This document shows, piece after piece, positions 25,384 through 33,804 of a stretch of 64,000 nucleotides of DNA. Both the position numbers and the translations under genes were made by a program. Source of the DNA: G963676655 sp963678305 (GTDB lineage: Bacteria > Verrucomicrobiota > Lentisphaeria > Victivallales > Victivallaceae). The notes beneath the pieces were generated by a model. The model was not told where the DNA came from. It did not search any database and was given only the letters and a program-made list of their open reading frames with translations. Position 1 is the first letter of the stretch. The number at the start of each line of letters is the position of its first letter. Location of the stretch: contig CAXXVV010000007.1 of the NCBI GenBank assembly GCA_963678305.2, positions 166,663 to 230,662 on the forward strand. Direction: 5' to 3'.

Positions 25384-26214
25384 TCAAGATTCTAAACAGC
25401 TTGAGATGCGATATTCAGAGGGGGGGCACCCAACCCTTTCACTGAATTTTCGACTGAAATATAATTGATCGGAAAATCCGCAAACGACCGCAATTTCTTT
25501 GATCAATAAATCAGATTCTCTGAGCAGTTTTCGCGCGCGATCAAAACGAACTTCCTCAATATATTCTTTCGGAGCCACTCCGTATCGATCACGAAAACGC
25601 CGATACAAAGTTGTCCGGTCAACCTTTAAGCGAGAAGCCAGATCAGCCACATCCGGAATTGAAATCAGTTCATCGTCAATGATCCTTTTGCACTGTATAG
25701 CAATATCAGGAGTTTCAGGCGTCATAGTAAGATCCCGCTGATTACGCCGCAGTAATTCAATAAACTCCCATGCAGCAGCTCTCGGCATGAAAGGAGAATC
25801 GGCATGCTCCGTCAGATTACGCAGCATTTTTTTGAGTTTGTCAGCAACAAAATCATGATTTTTCATCCGTATATACGGCGAAGCGTTGGTAATGCCTGTT
25901 CCACGCAAAATATGTTCCACATTCCACCCCGCCAGACTGAACCATTGATAGCGCCAGGGAGTTTCAGGATAATCGTAATACAAAATATGGGCGCCGGGAT
26001 AAAAGAAGATCATATCCCCGGACACGGCCTCATACCGTCTGCCGTCAAGTTGAAATACTCCTTTTCCTGATTGAATATAATGTCCGCACCAGCCAGGAGC
26101 AATTTGGAAAAAACGAAAATGGCCGAGACTGCGGAATTCACCCACGACCCGGAGGTAAAACTCCGCATCATCGTCCACCGTAAAATGATTTATCTGCTGG
26201 ATATAGTTTTCCAT
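25384..26214 (-). CDS. AraC-family transcriptional regulator
   Basis: 276 residues from ATG 26214 (a TTG one codon earlier is possible; AAAAAGG upstream). N-terminal AraC cupin: IAPGWCGHYIQSGKGVFQLDG, VSGDMIFFYPGAHILYYDYPETPWRYQWFS. C-terminal double helix-turn-helix: VADLASRLKVDRTTLYRRFRDRYG and IKEIAVVCGFSDQLYFSRKFSERVG. The domain order and length are typical. It diverges from a UROD-like gene across 121 bp and is the likely regulator of it. The gap contains two similar TGCAA(C/A)-centred words (near 26240 and 26270) that could be half-sites. Confidence 0.9.
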   Translation of the reverse strand: MENYIQQINHFTVDDDAEFYLRVVGEFRSLGHFRFFQIAPGWCGHYIQSGKGVFQLDGRRYEAVSGDMIFFYPGAHILYYDYPETPWRYQWFSLAGWNVEHILRGTGITNASPYIRMKNHDFVADKLKKMLRNLTEHADSPFMPRAAAWEFIELLRRNQRDLTMTPETPDIAIQCKRIIDDELISIPDVADLASRLKVDRTTLYRRFRDRYGVAPKEYIEEVRFDRARKLLRESDLLIKEIAVVCGFSDQLYFSRKFSERVGCPPSEYRISSCLES

Positions 26215-26335
26215 CAAGCAACCTTTTTCATACTACATGCAACATTATTACATATACAAATATATTGCAAACACTCAAAAAAACAATTATACTTATTTTA
26301 ATTCAAACAAATTTATTATAAAAGGAGATACTCTG

Positions 26336-27424
26336 ATGCAAAAGATAACAGACATTATGCCGATTGACACGATAGACGACTGGGATAAAAGAATTGCCCG
26401 TCACGATGCCTGTTTCAAAGGAGAAATCATCGACCGGCCAGTTGTGTGTATATCTATTCCAAAAGAAAATCGAACTCCTTTTCCTGAAAAACATTATGAC
26501 GATATTCGGGACTGGTGGTTCGACTTTGACCACAGATCCGCCGAAACAGCCCATAACATATCCAATACCATATATATGGGCGATGCCCTGCCAAAAGCTT
26601 TTGCCAATCTGGGACCGGAAATCTTCAGCGCGTATTTCGGCTGTGAACTTGGTTATGTGACCAAAACCACCAGTTGGAGCGAACCGAATCTATTGGATTG
26701 GAATGATGTTGACAAAATCAATTACACCCGGGAAAATCCGTATTGGCTGGCTATCAAAAAATATACTGATACCTTGCTGGAGTTAGGACAGAACAAATTC
26801 TATGTCGGTTATACGGATATCCACACCGGAGCCGATGCCTTGTGCGCGTTCCGGGATCCCGCTAATTTCTGCATGGATCTGCTTGACAGTCCGGATCAGG
26901 TAAAAAAACTCTTGCGTAAAGTTGACGACGCGTTCTGCGATGAATTTAATTACACATTGGATTACCTGGAATCTTTAAAACAACCATGTACGACCTGGGC
27001 CGGCATGGTTTCAACCATGCGTTACCATGTCCCGAGCAATGATTTCTCCTGCATGATCTCAAATGAGATGTTCCGGGAATTTTTCCTTGACGGAATAATC
27101 AGAGAGTGCCGCACCGCCGAAGCCAACATTTACCACCTTGACGGACCGGGGGCGCTTCAGCATCTGGATACGCTGCTGGAGATACCGGAACTGAATATCC
27201 TGCAATGGGTTTACGGCTCCGGCAACGGCATAGCGTCAGACTGGCTGGATATTCATAAAAAAGCCCAGGCCGCCGGCAAAGGAGTCCAGATTTTTATCGA
27301 CAAAAGCGAACTTGAAAACATAATTGGCAATCTGAAACCGGAGGGTGTGTTCCTGAGTGTTGGCGGAGTAACCAGTGTCGAGGAAGGACAGTCCATAATT
27401 AATCGTGTTTCCAAGTGGACATAA
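26336..27424 (+). CDS. Uroporphyrinogen decarboxylase-like protein, second paralogue
   Basis: 362 residues from ATG 26336, which has AAAGGAG at ideal distance; the frame upstream is not coding. Same broad fold as the protein at 5386 but clearly diverged. Seen: IIDRPVVCISIP near the N-terminus (resembling the substrate-side loop), KFYVGYTDIHTGADALCAFRDP, and the C-terminal barrel strands NIYHLDGPGALQHLDTLLEI, NILQWVYGSGNG, GVFLSVGGVTSVEEGQ. Relatives act in methyl-group transfer or have unknown roles. The AraC partner suggests substrate-induced expression, so a catabolic role is more likely than haem synthesis. Confidence 0.75.
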   Translation: MQKITDIMPIDTIDDWDKRIARHDACFKGEIIDRPVVCISIPKENRTPFPEKHYDDIRDWWFDFDHRSAETAHNISNTIYMGDALPKAFANLGPEIFSAYFGCELGYVTKTTSWSEPNLLDWNDVDKINYTRENPYWLAIKKYTDTLLELGQNKFYVGYTDIHTGADALCAFRDPANFCMDLLDSPDQVKKLLRKVDDAFCDEFNYTLDYLESLKQPCTTWAGMVSTMRYHVPSNDFSCMISNEMFREFFLDGIIRECRTAEANIYHLDGPGALQHLDTLLEIPELNILQWVYGSGNGIASDWLDIHKKAQAAGKGVQIFIDKSELENIIGNLKPEGVFLSVGGVTSVEEGQSIINRVSKWT

Positions 27425-27451
27425 ACCGGAAAAATCAACACTCTATCAGCT

Positions 27452-28519
27452 TCATACAACATCTGCCTTGGGATAACTGCCGAGGATTTTGAAGAACTTG
27501 CACAACTGCTGAAGTTCGGATAACACCTTTTTGATGGTTTCATCTTCACGATGACCATCGATATCCACCAAAAAACAGTATTCCCAGTTCGCGGTTTTCG
27601 CCGGCCTACTCTCAATCATCGTCATGGTAATGGCGGCATCATTGAACGGCTTGAGGCAGTCATACAGCGCCCCGGCCCGTTCCAACGTGGCAAAACAAAT
27701 CGAAGTTTTATCGTTGCCGGTAGGCTCGGTCGTTTGCCGCCCCAGAATCAGGAAGCGGGTGGTATTACCGCTGAAATCCTCGATATTCGGTTCAAGGATC
27801 TCCAGTCCGAAAATCTCCGCGGCCATTCTGCTGGCGATCGCGGCCGAATTAGGCTCCTCCGTCGCAATCTTCGCGGCCTGGGTAGTGCTGGCGGCAATAA
27901 CCTGCTCCACTCCACTCATATTTTCGTACAGATAATTACGGCATTGGCCCATAACCTGAATATGACTGTAAACCTTTTTTATATCCGGTAAAGCACATTT
28001 AGCCATCAAATGATGATGGATCGGCAAATTGACTTCCGCACATATCAGAACGGTGGAATTCATTAAACGGTCAAGGGTATGGCTGACGGAACCCTCGGTA
28101 GAATTCTCAACCGGCACGCAGCCGTAATCCGAGCGTCCAGTCTCGATATCTTTGAAAACGTCTGAAATACTCGGACGCGAAATATATTCGACCGCATGCC
28201 CGAAATTTTTTATTGCCGCCTGGTTGGTGAACGAGCCGGGCAGTCCGAAATAACTGATTTTAAGTGGTTTTTCAAGCGCAGTCGCTCCGGAAATAATTTC
28301 ACGGTACACCGCCCGCAGAGTTGCGTCCGTCATCGGCCCGGAATTTTCTTTACACAGTTGGTTGATCAACGCCGTTTCCCGCTCCGGAACATAAACCGCG
28401 GCGCCTTCATCCAATTTATCCCGTCCTATCTGCTGCACTATTTTATAGCGCTGATTGATCAGTTCAATAATATTATGATCTATTTCGGTTATTTTTTCCC
28501 GATGTTTCTGAATACTCAT
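27452..28519 (-). CDS. pheA: Chorismate mutase / prephenate dehydratase (P-protein)
   Basis: Bifunctional enzyme converting chorismate to phenylpyruvate for phenylalanine synthesis; 355 residues. Residues ~1-90: AroQ chorismate mutase (REKITEIDHNIIELINQRYKIV ... VYVPERETALINQL). ~95-270: prephenate dehydratase (ISYFGLPGSFTNQAAIKNFG, YGCVPVENSTEGSVSHTLD, NTTRFLILGR with the catalytic Thr of the TRF motif). ~280-350: ACT domain for Phe feedback (TSICFATLERAGALYDCLKPF, IESRPAKTANWEYCFLVDIDG). The start is ATG 28519, though a GTG three codons earlier is possible. Confidence 0.95.
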   Translation of the reverse strand: MSIQKHREKITEIDHNIIELINQRYKIVQQIGRDKLDEGAAVYVPERETALINQLCKENSGPMTDATLRAVYREIISGATALEKPLKISYFGLPGSFTNQAAIKNFGHAVEYISRPSISDVFKDIETGRSDYGCVPVENSTEGSVSHTLDRLMNSTVLICAEVNLPIHHHLMAKCALPDIKKVYSHIQVMGQCRNYLYENMSGVEQVIAASTTQAAKIATEEPNSAAIASRMAAEIFGLEILEPNIEDFSGNTTRFLILGRQTTEPTGNDKTSICFATLERAGALYDCLKPFNDAAITMTMIESRPAKTANWEYCFLVDIDGHREDETIKKVLSELQQLCKFFKILGSYPKADVV

Positions 28520-28555
28520 ATTCCACACCTGTTCGTATATTAATTTTGCTGGGGG

Positions 28556-28584
28556 AATATAACATGCGCCAACTTCAAAAGCAA
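28556..28584 (-). promoter_or_regulatory. Promoter of pheA
   Basis: On the minus strand TTGCTT (28584-28579), 17-base spacer, TATATT (28561-28556), about 35 bases before the pheA start. No Phe-rich leader peptide is visible in the short leader. Confidence 0.6.
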
Positions 28585-28769
28585 ACTCAAAACTATATTT
28601 TAATATAGCGGCAAACTGTTTATTCCCACATAAAAACAGATGTAATTACTTTTATTCACAACTGCAAATTACAATCTTGTTTGGCGGACTTGGAAAAGCC
28701 ACCTACAAGTGGTATATTGTAAGATTATTCATCGTTTATCCGTTAATTATTTTATTTGTAAGGAATATA

Positions 28770-29924
28770 ATGCTTAATAACTTTTTGCCGTTTACGAAAC
28801 CGGCAGTCTGTGAAGAAGCCATCGCCGCAGTCAGCGAAGTGCTGCGGTCCGGCTGGATCACCACCGGGCCAAAGTGCGAAGCCTTTGAAAAAGCGTTGTG
28901 CGATTACACTGGAGCCCCGGACGCGGTCGCAGTGTGCTCTGCCACTGCCGGGATGCACTGTGTGTTGAAAGCTATGGATATCGGCCCCGGCGATGAAGTA
29001 ATCACGCCTTCTCTGACCTGGGTTTCCACCGTTAACCTGATCGTTCTGGCCGGAGCAACCCCGGTTTTTGCCGACATCGATAAAGATACCCTGATGATTT
29101 CCGCCGGAACCATTGAAAAACTGATAACCGATAAGACCAAATTAATAATTCCGGTCCATTACGCCGGAGCGTCAGCTGACCTTGACGCGATCAATGACAT
29201 CGCCGCCAAATACTCGATTCCGGTGGTTCAGGATGCCGCACATGCAATGGGGACTTTTTACAAAGGCAAACACGTCGGTTCAACCGGCACCGCGATATTT
29301 TCATTTCACGCAATCAAAAACCTGACGACCGCCGAAGGCGGCATGGTCGTTTCTGACGACCCTGCCTTGATGGAGCGGGTCCGCCGCTTGAAATTCCATG
29401 GTCTGGGGCGTGATGCCTATGATCGCAATACTCAAGGCAGATCTCCTCAGGCGCAAGTAATTGAGCCCGGCTACAAGTACAATATGACCGACATCACCGC
29501 GGCTATCGGTTTGAGCCAAATGGCGCACTTAGCCGAATACAACGCCGCCAGAACAGTTTTAGCTGAAAAGTATCTGGAACTGTTTGCCGATGTGGATGAA
29601 ATCCTGCCGCTGGAACTGCCCGGATACGAATTTACCCACGCCTGGCACTTGTTCATCGTCAGAGTTGATTCTCCGAATATAAATCGTAACGATTTTATGG
29701 AGAACCTGAAAAAATACAATGTCGGGACCGGCTTGCATTTTCAGGCGGCCCATGTCCAGAAGTATTATCGAGAGGCAATGCCGCAATATCCTGGAAAGCT
29801 GCCGAATACCGAATACAACAGTGAGCGTATTTGCTCCCTGCCATTGTTCCCCGGAATGACAGAAGAAGATGTCATCGAGGTGGTCAATGCGGTCAGGCAG
29901 GTTTTGGAAGATGCCAGAAAATAA
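28770..29924 (+). CDS. arnB: UDP-Ara4N aminotransferase ArnB-like (DegT/DnrJ/EryC1/StrS)
   Basis: PLP enzyme, 384 residues from ATG 28770 (TAAGGAA upstream), expected to convert UDP-Ara4O to UDP-4-amino-4-deoxy-L-arabinose for lipid A decoration. SFHAIKNLTTAEGG holds the PLP lysine (K183). FLPFTKPAVCEEAIAAVSEVLRSGWITTGP, VVQDAAHAMGT and YKYNMTDITAAIGL follow the ArnB pattern closely. The ArnC gene is next, nine bases on, which makes the Ara4N assignment much safer than for an isolated DegT protein. The reading frame upstream of 28770 is rejected because it has no ribosome site. Confidence 0.9.
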   Translation: MLNNFLPFTKPAVCEEAIAAVSEVLRSGWITTGPKCEAFEKALCDYTGAPDAVAVCSATAGMHCVLKAMDIGPGDEVITPSLTWVSTVNLIVLAGATPVFADIDKDTLMISAGTIEKLITDKTKLIIPVHYAGASADLDAINDIAAKYSIPVVQDAAHAMGTFYKGKHVGSTGTAIFSFHAIKNLTTAEGGMVVSDDPALMERVRRLKFHGLGRDAYDRNTQGRSPQAQVIEPGYKYNMTDITAAIGLSQMAHLAEYNAARTVLAEKYLELFADVDEILPLELPGYEFTHAWHLFIVRVDSPNINRNDFMENLKKYNVGTGLHFQAAHVQKYYREAMPQYPGKLPNTEYNSERICSLPLFPGMTEEDVIEVVNAVRQVLEDARK

Positions 29925-29933
29925 CAAAATGGG

Positions 29934-30917
29934 ATGGATGTAATGGACTTTAAAGAAGAGATTGATTTCATATCAGTAGTGATTCCGGTTTACAACGAGG
30001 AAAAAGTTCTGGACGAACTGCTTAAACGCTGCCTCGAATCATGCCGCCAAACGCAGAAACGATTTGAAATAATTCTGATCGATGATGGCAGCGCCGATGA
30101 TTCCGCTAATATTCTGCGCAAATATGCCAGTGAAAACATTGATGAAGTTATCGCGGTAATATTGAATCGCAATTACGGGCAGCATTCGGCAATTATGGCC
30201 GGATTCGCCCAGGTACGCGGCGACCTGGTTATCACACTGGACGCTGATCTGCAAAATCCGCCGGAGGAGATTCCGGTACTGGTCAAAACCGCGGAAGAAG
30301 GTTATGATGTGGTCGGAACTGTCCGCCAGAAACGCCAGGACACTTTATTCCGCCGCACCGCGTCTAAAGTAGTCAACAAGATCACCCAGAAAGCGACCGG
30401 AGTGAAGATGCGCGACTACGGCTGCATGCTCCGGGCATACCGCCGGCATATTGTCGACGCCATGCTGGAATGTCGTGAAAGCAGTACATTTATCCCGGTT
30501 CTCGGCAACAGTTTTGCGCGGCGGACTATTGAGATTGATGTATCTCACAGCGAACGCGCGGCTGGAGAATCTAAATACTCTTTATGGAAACTGGTCAATT
30601 TGCAGTTCAACCTTCTGACCTGTTCCACGACCGAACCTCTGCGTATCGTCAGCATCATCGGCACGCTGGCGGCAATCGTCGGCGGCCTTCTATCGATTTA
30701 TATTTTCATTCGTCGCTTTACGCCCGGAGGCGATGACTGGACTCAGTACGGAACTTTCACATTATTCGCGATCCTGTTCATTTTCACCGGCTTCCAAATG
30801 ATCGGCATCGGTCTGCTTGGCGAGTATATCGGCCGAATCTACCATGATGTCCGGGCCAGACCCCGCTATTATATCAGGGAAATAGTCGGGCACGAGAAAA
30901 AGGAAGATAATGAATGA
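29934..30917 (+). CDS. arnC: Undecaprenyl-phosphate 4-deoxy-4-formamido-L-arabinose transferase
   Basis: GT2 membrane glycosyltransferase that loads formyl-Ara4N onto undecaprenyl phosphate. 327 residues. VVIPVYNEEKVL and IILIDDGSADDS form the nucleotide-sugar site, and LNRNYGQHSAIMAGF, TLDADLQNPPEEIPVL, EGYDVVGTVRQKRQD and MRDYGCMLRAYRRHIVDAML agree almost word for word with enterobacterial ArnC. Two C-terminal spans (IVSIIGTLAAIVGGLLSIYI and FTLFAILFIFTGFQMIGIGL). ATG 29943 is an alternative start. ArnA, ArnD and ArnT are not adjacent. The 3' end overlaps birA by eight bases. Confidence 0.93.
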   Translation: MDVMDFKEEIDFISVVIPVYNEEKVLDELLKRCLESCRQTQKRFEIILIDDGSADDSANILRKYASENIDEVIAVILNRNYGQHSAIMAGFAQVRGDLVITLDADLQNPPEEIPVLVKTAEEGYDVVGTVRQKRQDTLFRRTASKVVNKITQKATGVKMRDYGCMLRAYRRHIVDAMLECRESSTFIPVLGNSFARRTIEIDVSHSERAAGESKYSLWKLVNLQFNLLTCSTTEPLRIVSIIGTLAAIVGGLLSIYIFIRRFTPGGDDWTQYGTFTLFAILFIFTGFQMIGIGLLGEYIGRIYHDVRARPRYYIREIVGHEKKEDNE

Positions 30918-31656
30918 CCCCGCTCCGGTAATTATCCGGCTTGATGAAATAGATTCAACCAACCGTTACGGACAAGACAACTTCACCGACCTGGCTGACG
31001 GAACTTTGATTGTCGCCGATTGCCAGACCGCCGGACGCGGCCGGCGCGGTCGAATCTGGATATCCCCACCCGGACAAAATATTTACGCTTCATACATTGT
31101 AAAACGACCGATCGAACCGATCTGGAACGCGGCACGCATTCTATCATTGGCCACTTTAAATGTGATTGACCTGTTCGCTCCCGAACTTGATTGCAGTATC
31201 AAATGGCCGAACGACCTTTATTGCAACGGCAAGAAACTCGCCGGCATCCTCTGCGAATCCCATATCGGCTCAAACAATCGACCGGACGGCGCGATTCTCG
31301 GGATCGGCATCAATATAAATATGCCGCAGGAAACACTAGAAAAAATATCCCATCCGGCAACTTCTTTACTGGTTGAATGCGACCATGAATTTGTCGTTGA
31401 AAAGTTCATAAATGCGTTAGCTATTTCACTGAACCAGTGCTATATTAATTACTTCCAGTCCGACGACGGCCTGTTCGCATCATGGAAAGAACGTAATTTT
31501 CTTTTAGGAAAAGACGTTGATGTGATTGACGAAAAAGACGTCGTTCGAACCGGAATAGTTTTGGATCTGGCCCCCGACGGAGCTCTGATCGTCGACTTCG
31601 GCAATGGCCCCGAGCAATTGCTGTGCGGCGATGTCAGCGTCAGGAATAAAGCTTGA
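30910..31656 (+). CDS. birA: Biotin--[acetyl-CoA-carboxylase/decarboxylase] ligase
   Basis: Attaches biotin to a lysine of carrier domains. 248 residues with only the catalytic and C-terminal domains: DEIDSTNRYGQD, CQTAGRGRRGRIWISPPGQN (biotin/ATP loop), IKWPNDLYCNGKKLAGILCE and GIGININMP. The N-terminal DNA-binding domain of repressor-type BirA is absent, so it is a simple enzyme. It lies 40 bp before oadG and two genes before OadA, whose C-terminal lysine is an obvious substrate. The start overlaps arnC, so it is probably read from the arn transcript. Confidence 0.95.
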   Translation: MNDPAPVIIRLDEIDSTNRYGQDNFTDLADGTLIVADCQTAGRGRRGRIWISPPGQNIYASYIVKRPIEPIWNAARILSLATLNVIDLFAPELDCSIKWPNDLYCNGKKLAGILCESHIGSNNRPDGAILGIGININMPQETLEKISHPATSLLVECDHEFVVEKFINALAISLNQCYINYFQSDDGLFASWKERNFLLGKDVDVIDEKDVVRTGIVLDLAPDGALIVDFGNGPEQLLCGDVSVRNKA

Positions 31657-31695
31657 TTATCAAATAATTAAAATTAACAAATATCGGAGAAAAAG

Positions 31696-31947
31696 ATGGA
31701 ATTACTGCAAGAAGGGCTTAAGCTCATGGTAGTAGGCATGGGAGTTGTCTTCCTGTTCCTGGCATTGATGGTTGTCATTATGTCCGGAATGGCGAAACTT
31801 CTCGCCCCTTATGCCAAATTGCTTGACAAGCCTGTCGACAAACCGCAGCGTAAACCGGCTAAAAAACCGGCCGCCGCCAGCGGAGACGATGCTGCAAGAG
31901 CAGCAGCGGCAGTTGCCGCGGTTCATATGCACCGGAATAAAAAATAA
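31696..31947 (+). CDS. oadG: Na+-pumping decarboxylase gamma subunit
   Basis: 83-residue membrane subunit that holds the alpha and beta subunits together and stabilises the complex. One N-terminal span (LMVVGMGVVFLFLALMVVIM), then a Pro/Ala/Lys-rich linker. This layout is diagnostic for the OadG/MmdD family. The C-terminus AAVHMHRNKK keeps histidines that bind metal in known members. CGGAGAAAAAG precedes the ATG. Part of birA-oadG-oadA-oadB. Confidence 0.92.
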   Translation: MELLQEGLKLMVVGMGVVFLFLALMVVIMSGMAKLLAPYAKLLDKPVDKPQRKPAKKPAAASGDDAARAAAAVAAVHMHRNKK

Positions 31948-31986
31948 GTACTTAATTATAAAAACAAAAAAGGATAAGAACAAATT

Positions 31987-33780
31987 ATGAAAAAAATAAA
32001 ATTTATGGACTGTTCGTTCCGTGACGGGTTTCAATCCTGTTACGGCGCCCGCGTTAAAACCGATGACTTCCAACCGGCTCTGGCCGCAGCGGTGGAAGCC
32101 GGCTGCAGTCACTTTGAAATCGGCGGCGGCGCCCGCTTCCAGAGCCTCTACTTCTACTGTCAGGAAGATGCGTTCGATATGATGGATACCTGCCGCAAAA
32201 CAGCCGGTCCGGACGTCAACCTGCAAACCCTGGCCCGCGGCGCTAATGTTGTCGGCCTGATCAGTCAGTCACGCGATATCATCGACCTTCACGCCCGCAT
32301 GTTCAAAAAACACAGCGTTACCACCATCCGTAACTTTGACGCTCTTAACGACGTCCGCAACCTGGCCTACTCCGGCAGCCGTATCGCCGCCGCCGGCCTG
32401 AAACATCAGGTGTCCGTCACCATGATGGGCTTGTCAGCTGGAATCAAAGAAGAATATGCCCACACTCCGAAATTTTACATCGACCGTCTCAGAGATATCC
32501 TCGATGCAGATATTCCTTACGACAGCGTTTGCTTCAAAGACGCTTCAGGCACCGCTCCGGCGTCAATCGTCTACGAAACCATTAAAGAAGCCCGTAAAAT
32601 GCTGCCGGAAGGCACCTCCATCCAGTTCCATACCCACGACACCGCCGGAATGGCCGTTGCCTGTAATATGGCGGCGATCGAAGCCGGTGCCGACTGCATC
32701 GACCTGGCCATGGCTCCAGTCAGCGGCGGAACCTGCGAAACTGATATTCTGACCATGTGGCACCGCCTCAAAGGCACCGATTACACTCTGGATATCGACT
32801 ACAAAAAAGTTCTTGAAGCCGAACGCGTTTTCCAGAACTGCATGGACAAATATTTCATGCCTCCGGAAGCTGAAATGGTCAATCCTCTGATCGTCTTCAG
32901 CCCGATGCCCGGCGGCGCCCTGACCGCTAACACCCAGATGATGCGCGACAACAACTGTCTCAATCTTTTCCCGAAAGTTATCGAGGAAATGGAAGAAGTC
33001 GTCGCCCGCGGCGGTTTCGGCACCTCCGTCACCCCGGTTTCCCAGTTCTATTTCCAGCAGGCTTTCGCCAACGTTACCCAGGGTAAATGGAACAAGATTA
33101 CCGACGGTTACGGCAAAATGGTTCTCGGTTACTTCGGCCACACCCCGGCCGAGCCGGATCCGGAAATCGTCAAACTCGCGTCTGAACAGCTTGAACTCGA
33201 GCCGACTAAAGAAGACGTTCACGACATCAATGACAACAATCCAAACCTCGGAATCAAAGCCGCTACCGAAAAACTCCAGGCGGCCGGGATCGAAGTTACT
33301 GATGAAAATATCATGATCGCCGCAACTTGCGAAGATAAAGGTATTGAGTTCCTCAAAGGCAACAAACCTCTCGGTATTCGCTACAAGGAAGATGAAAAAG
33401 CAGCCAAAGCTGAAAAGAAATCAGCCAAAAAATCCGCTTCCGAAGATACCGGCAGCTACACTGTTAACGTTGACGGCAAACTGTTCAACGTTCATGTCGC
33501 TCCAGGCGGTACTACTGTTGCTCCGGTTGCCGCTGCTCCGGCTGCCGCCCCGGCCGCTCCGGTTGATGGATATGAAATCGAAGCCCCGATGCCGAGCAAA
33601 GTTTACAAACTGCTGGTTGAAGAAAATGATATCGTAGCTGAAGGTGATACCGTAGCGGTGCTCGAAGCCATGAAAATGGAAACTCCGGTCAAAGCTGAAA
33701 AAGGCGGCACCGTCCTTTCCGTTGAAGTTGCAGTTGGCGACAATGTTGAATCCGGCGATGTCCTGATGGTCATTGGTTAA
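31987..33780 (+). CDS. oadA: Oxaloacetate (biotin-dependent) decarboxylase alpha subunit
   Basis: Carboxyltransferase plus biotin carrier, 597 residues, cytoplasmic and bound to the membrane pump. TIM barrel at the N-terminus: FMDCSFRDGFQSCYGARV (the metal Asp lies in a variant of the usual DTTLRDxHQS), CFKDASGTAPA (carboxylated Lys) and QFHTHDTAGM (metal His pair). The PYC-OADA domain follows to about 465. An Ala/Pro linker (around PVAAAPAAAPAAP) leads to the biotinyl domain EAPMPSKVYKLL ... VLEAMKMETPV, with biotin on K563. Note Ser in place of the usual Gly in MPSKV. Oxaloacetate is the most likely substrate, but methylmalonyl-CoA or glutaconyl-CoA pumps share the layout. Confidence 0.9.
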   Translation: MKKIKFMDCSFRDGFQSCYGARVKTDDFQPALAAAVEAGCSHFEIGGGARFQSLYFYCQEDAFDMMDTCRKTAGPDVNLQTLARGANVVGLISQSRDIIDLHARMFKKHSVTTIRNFDALNDVRNLAYSGSRIAAAGLKHQVSVTMMGLSAGIKEEYAHTPKFYIDRLRDILDADIPYDSVCFKDASGTAPASIVYETIKEARKMLPEGTSIQFHTHDTAGMAVACNMAAIEAGADCIDLAMAPVSGGTCETDILTMWHRLKGTDYTLDIDYKKVLEAERVFQNCMDKYFMPPEAEMVNPLIVFSPMPGGALTANTQMMRDNNCLNLFPKVIEEMEEVVARGGFGTSVTPVSQFYFQQAFANVTQGKWNKITDGYGKMVLGYFGHTPAEPDPEIVKLASEQLELEPTKEDVHDINDNNPNLGIKAATEKLQAAGIEVTDENIMIAATCEDKGIEFLKGNKPLGIRYKEDEKAAKAEKKSAKKSASEDTGSYTVNVDGKLFNVHVAPGGTTVAPVAAAPAAAPAAPVDGYEIEAPMPSKVYKLLVEENDIVAEGDTVAVLEAMKMETPVKAEKGGTVLSVEVAVGDNVESGDVLMVIG

Positions 33781-33804
33781 CCGGGATTTGAAAGGATTTC
33801 AACT

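Noticed and set aside
25384..26335. Two TGCAAC-like words as AraC binding sites
   Set aside because: They are short, imperfect and in very AT-rich DNA; noted in the gene entry but not given as features.
32563..33222. 219-codon frame opposite oadA
   Set aside because: It is a mirror frame of a strongly conserved gene with high third-position bias; no independent evidence.
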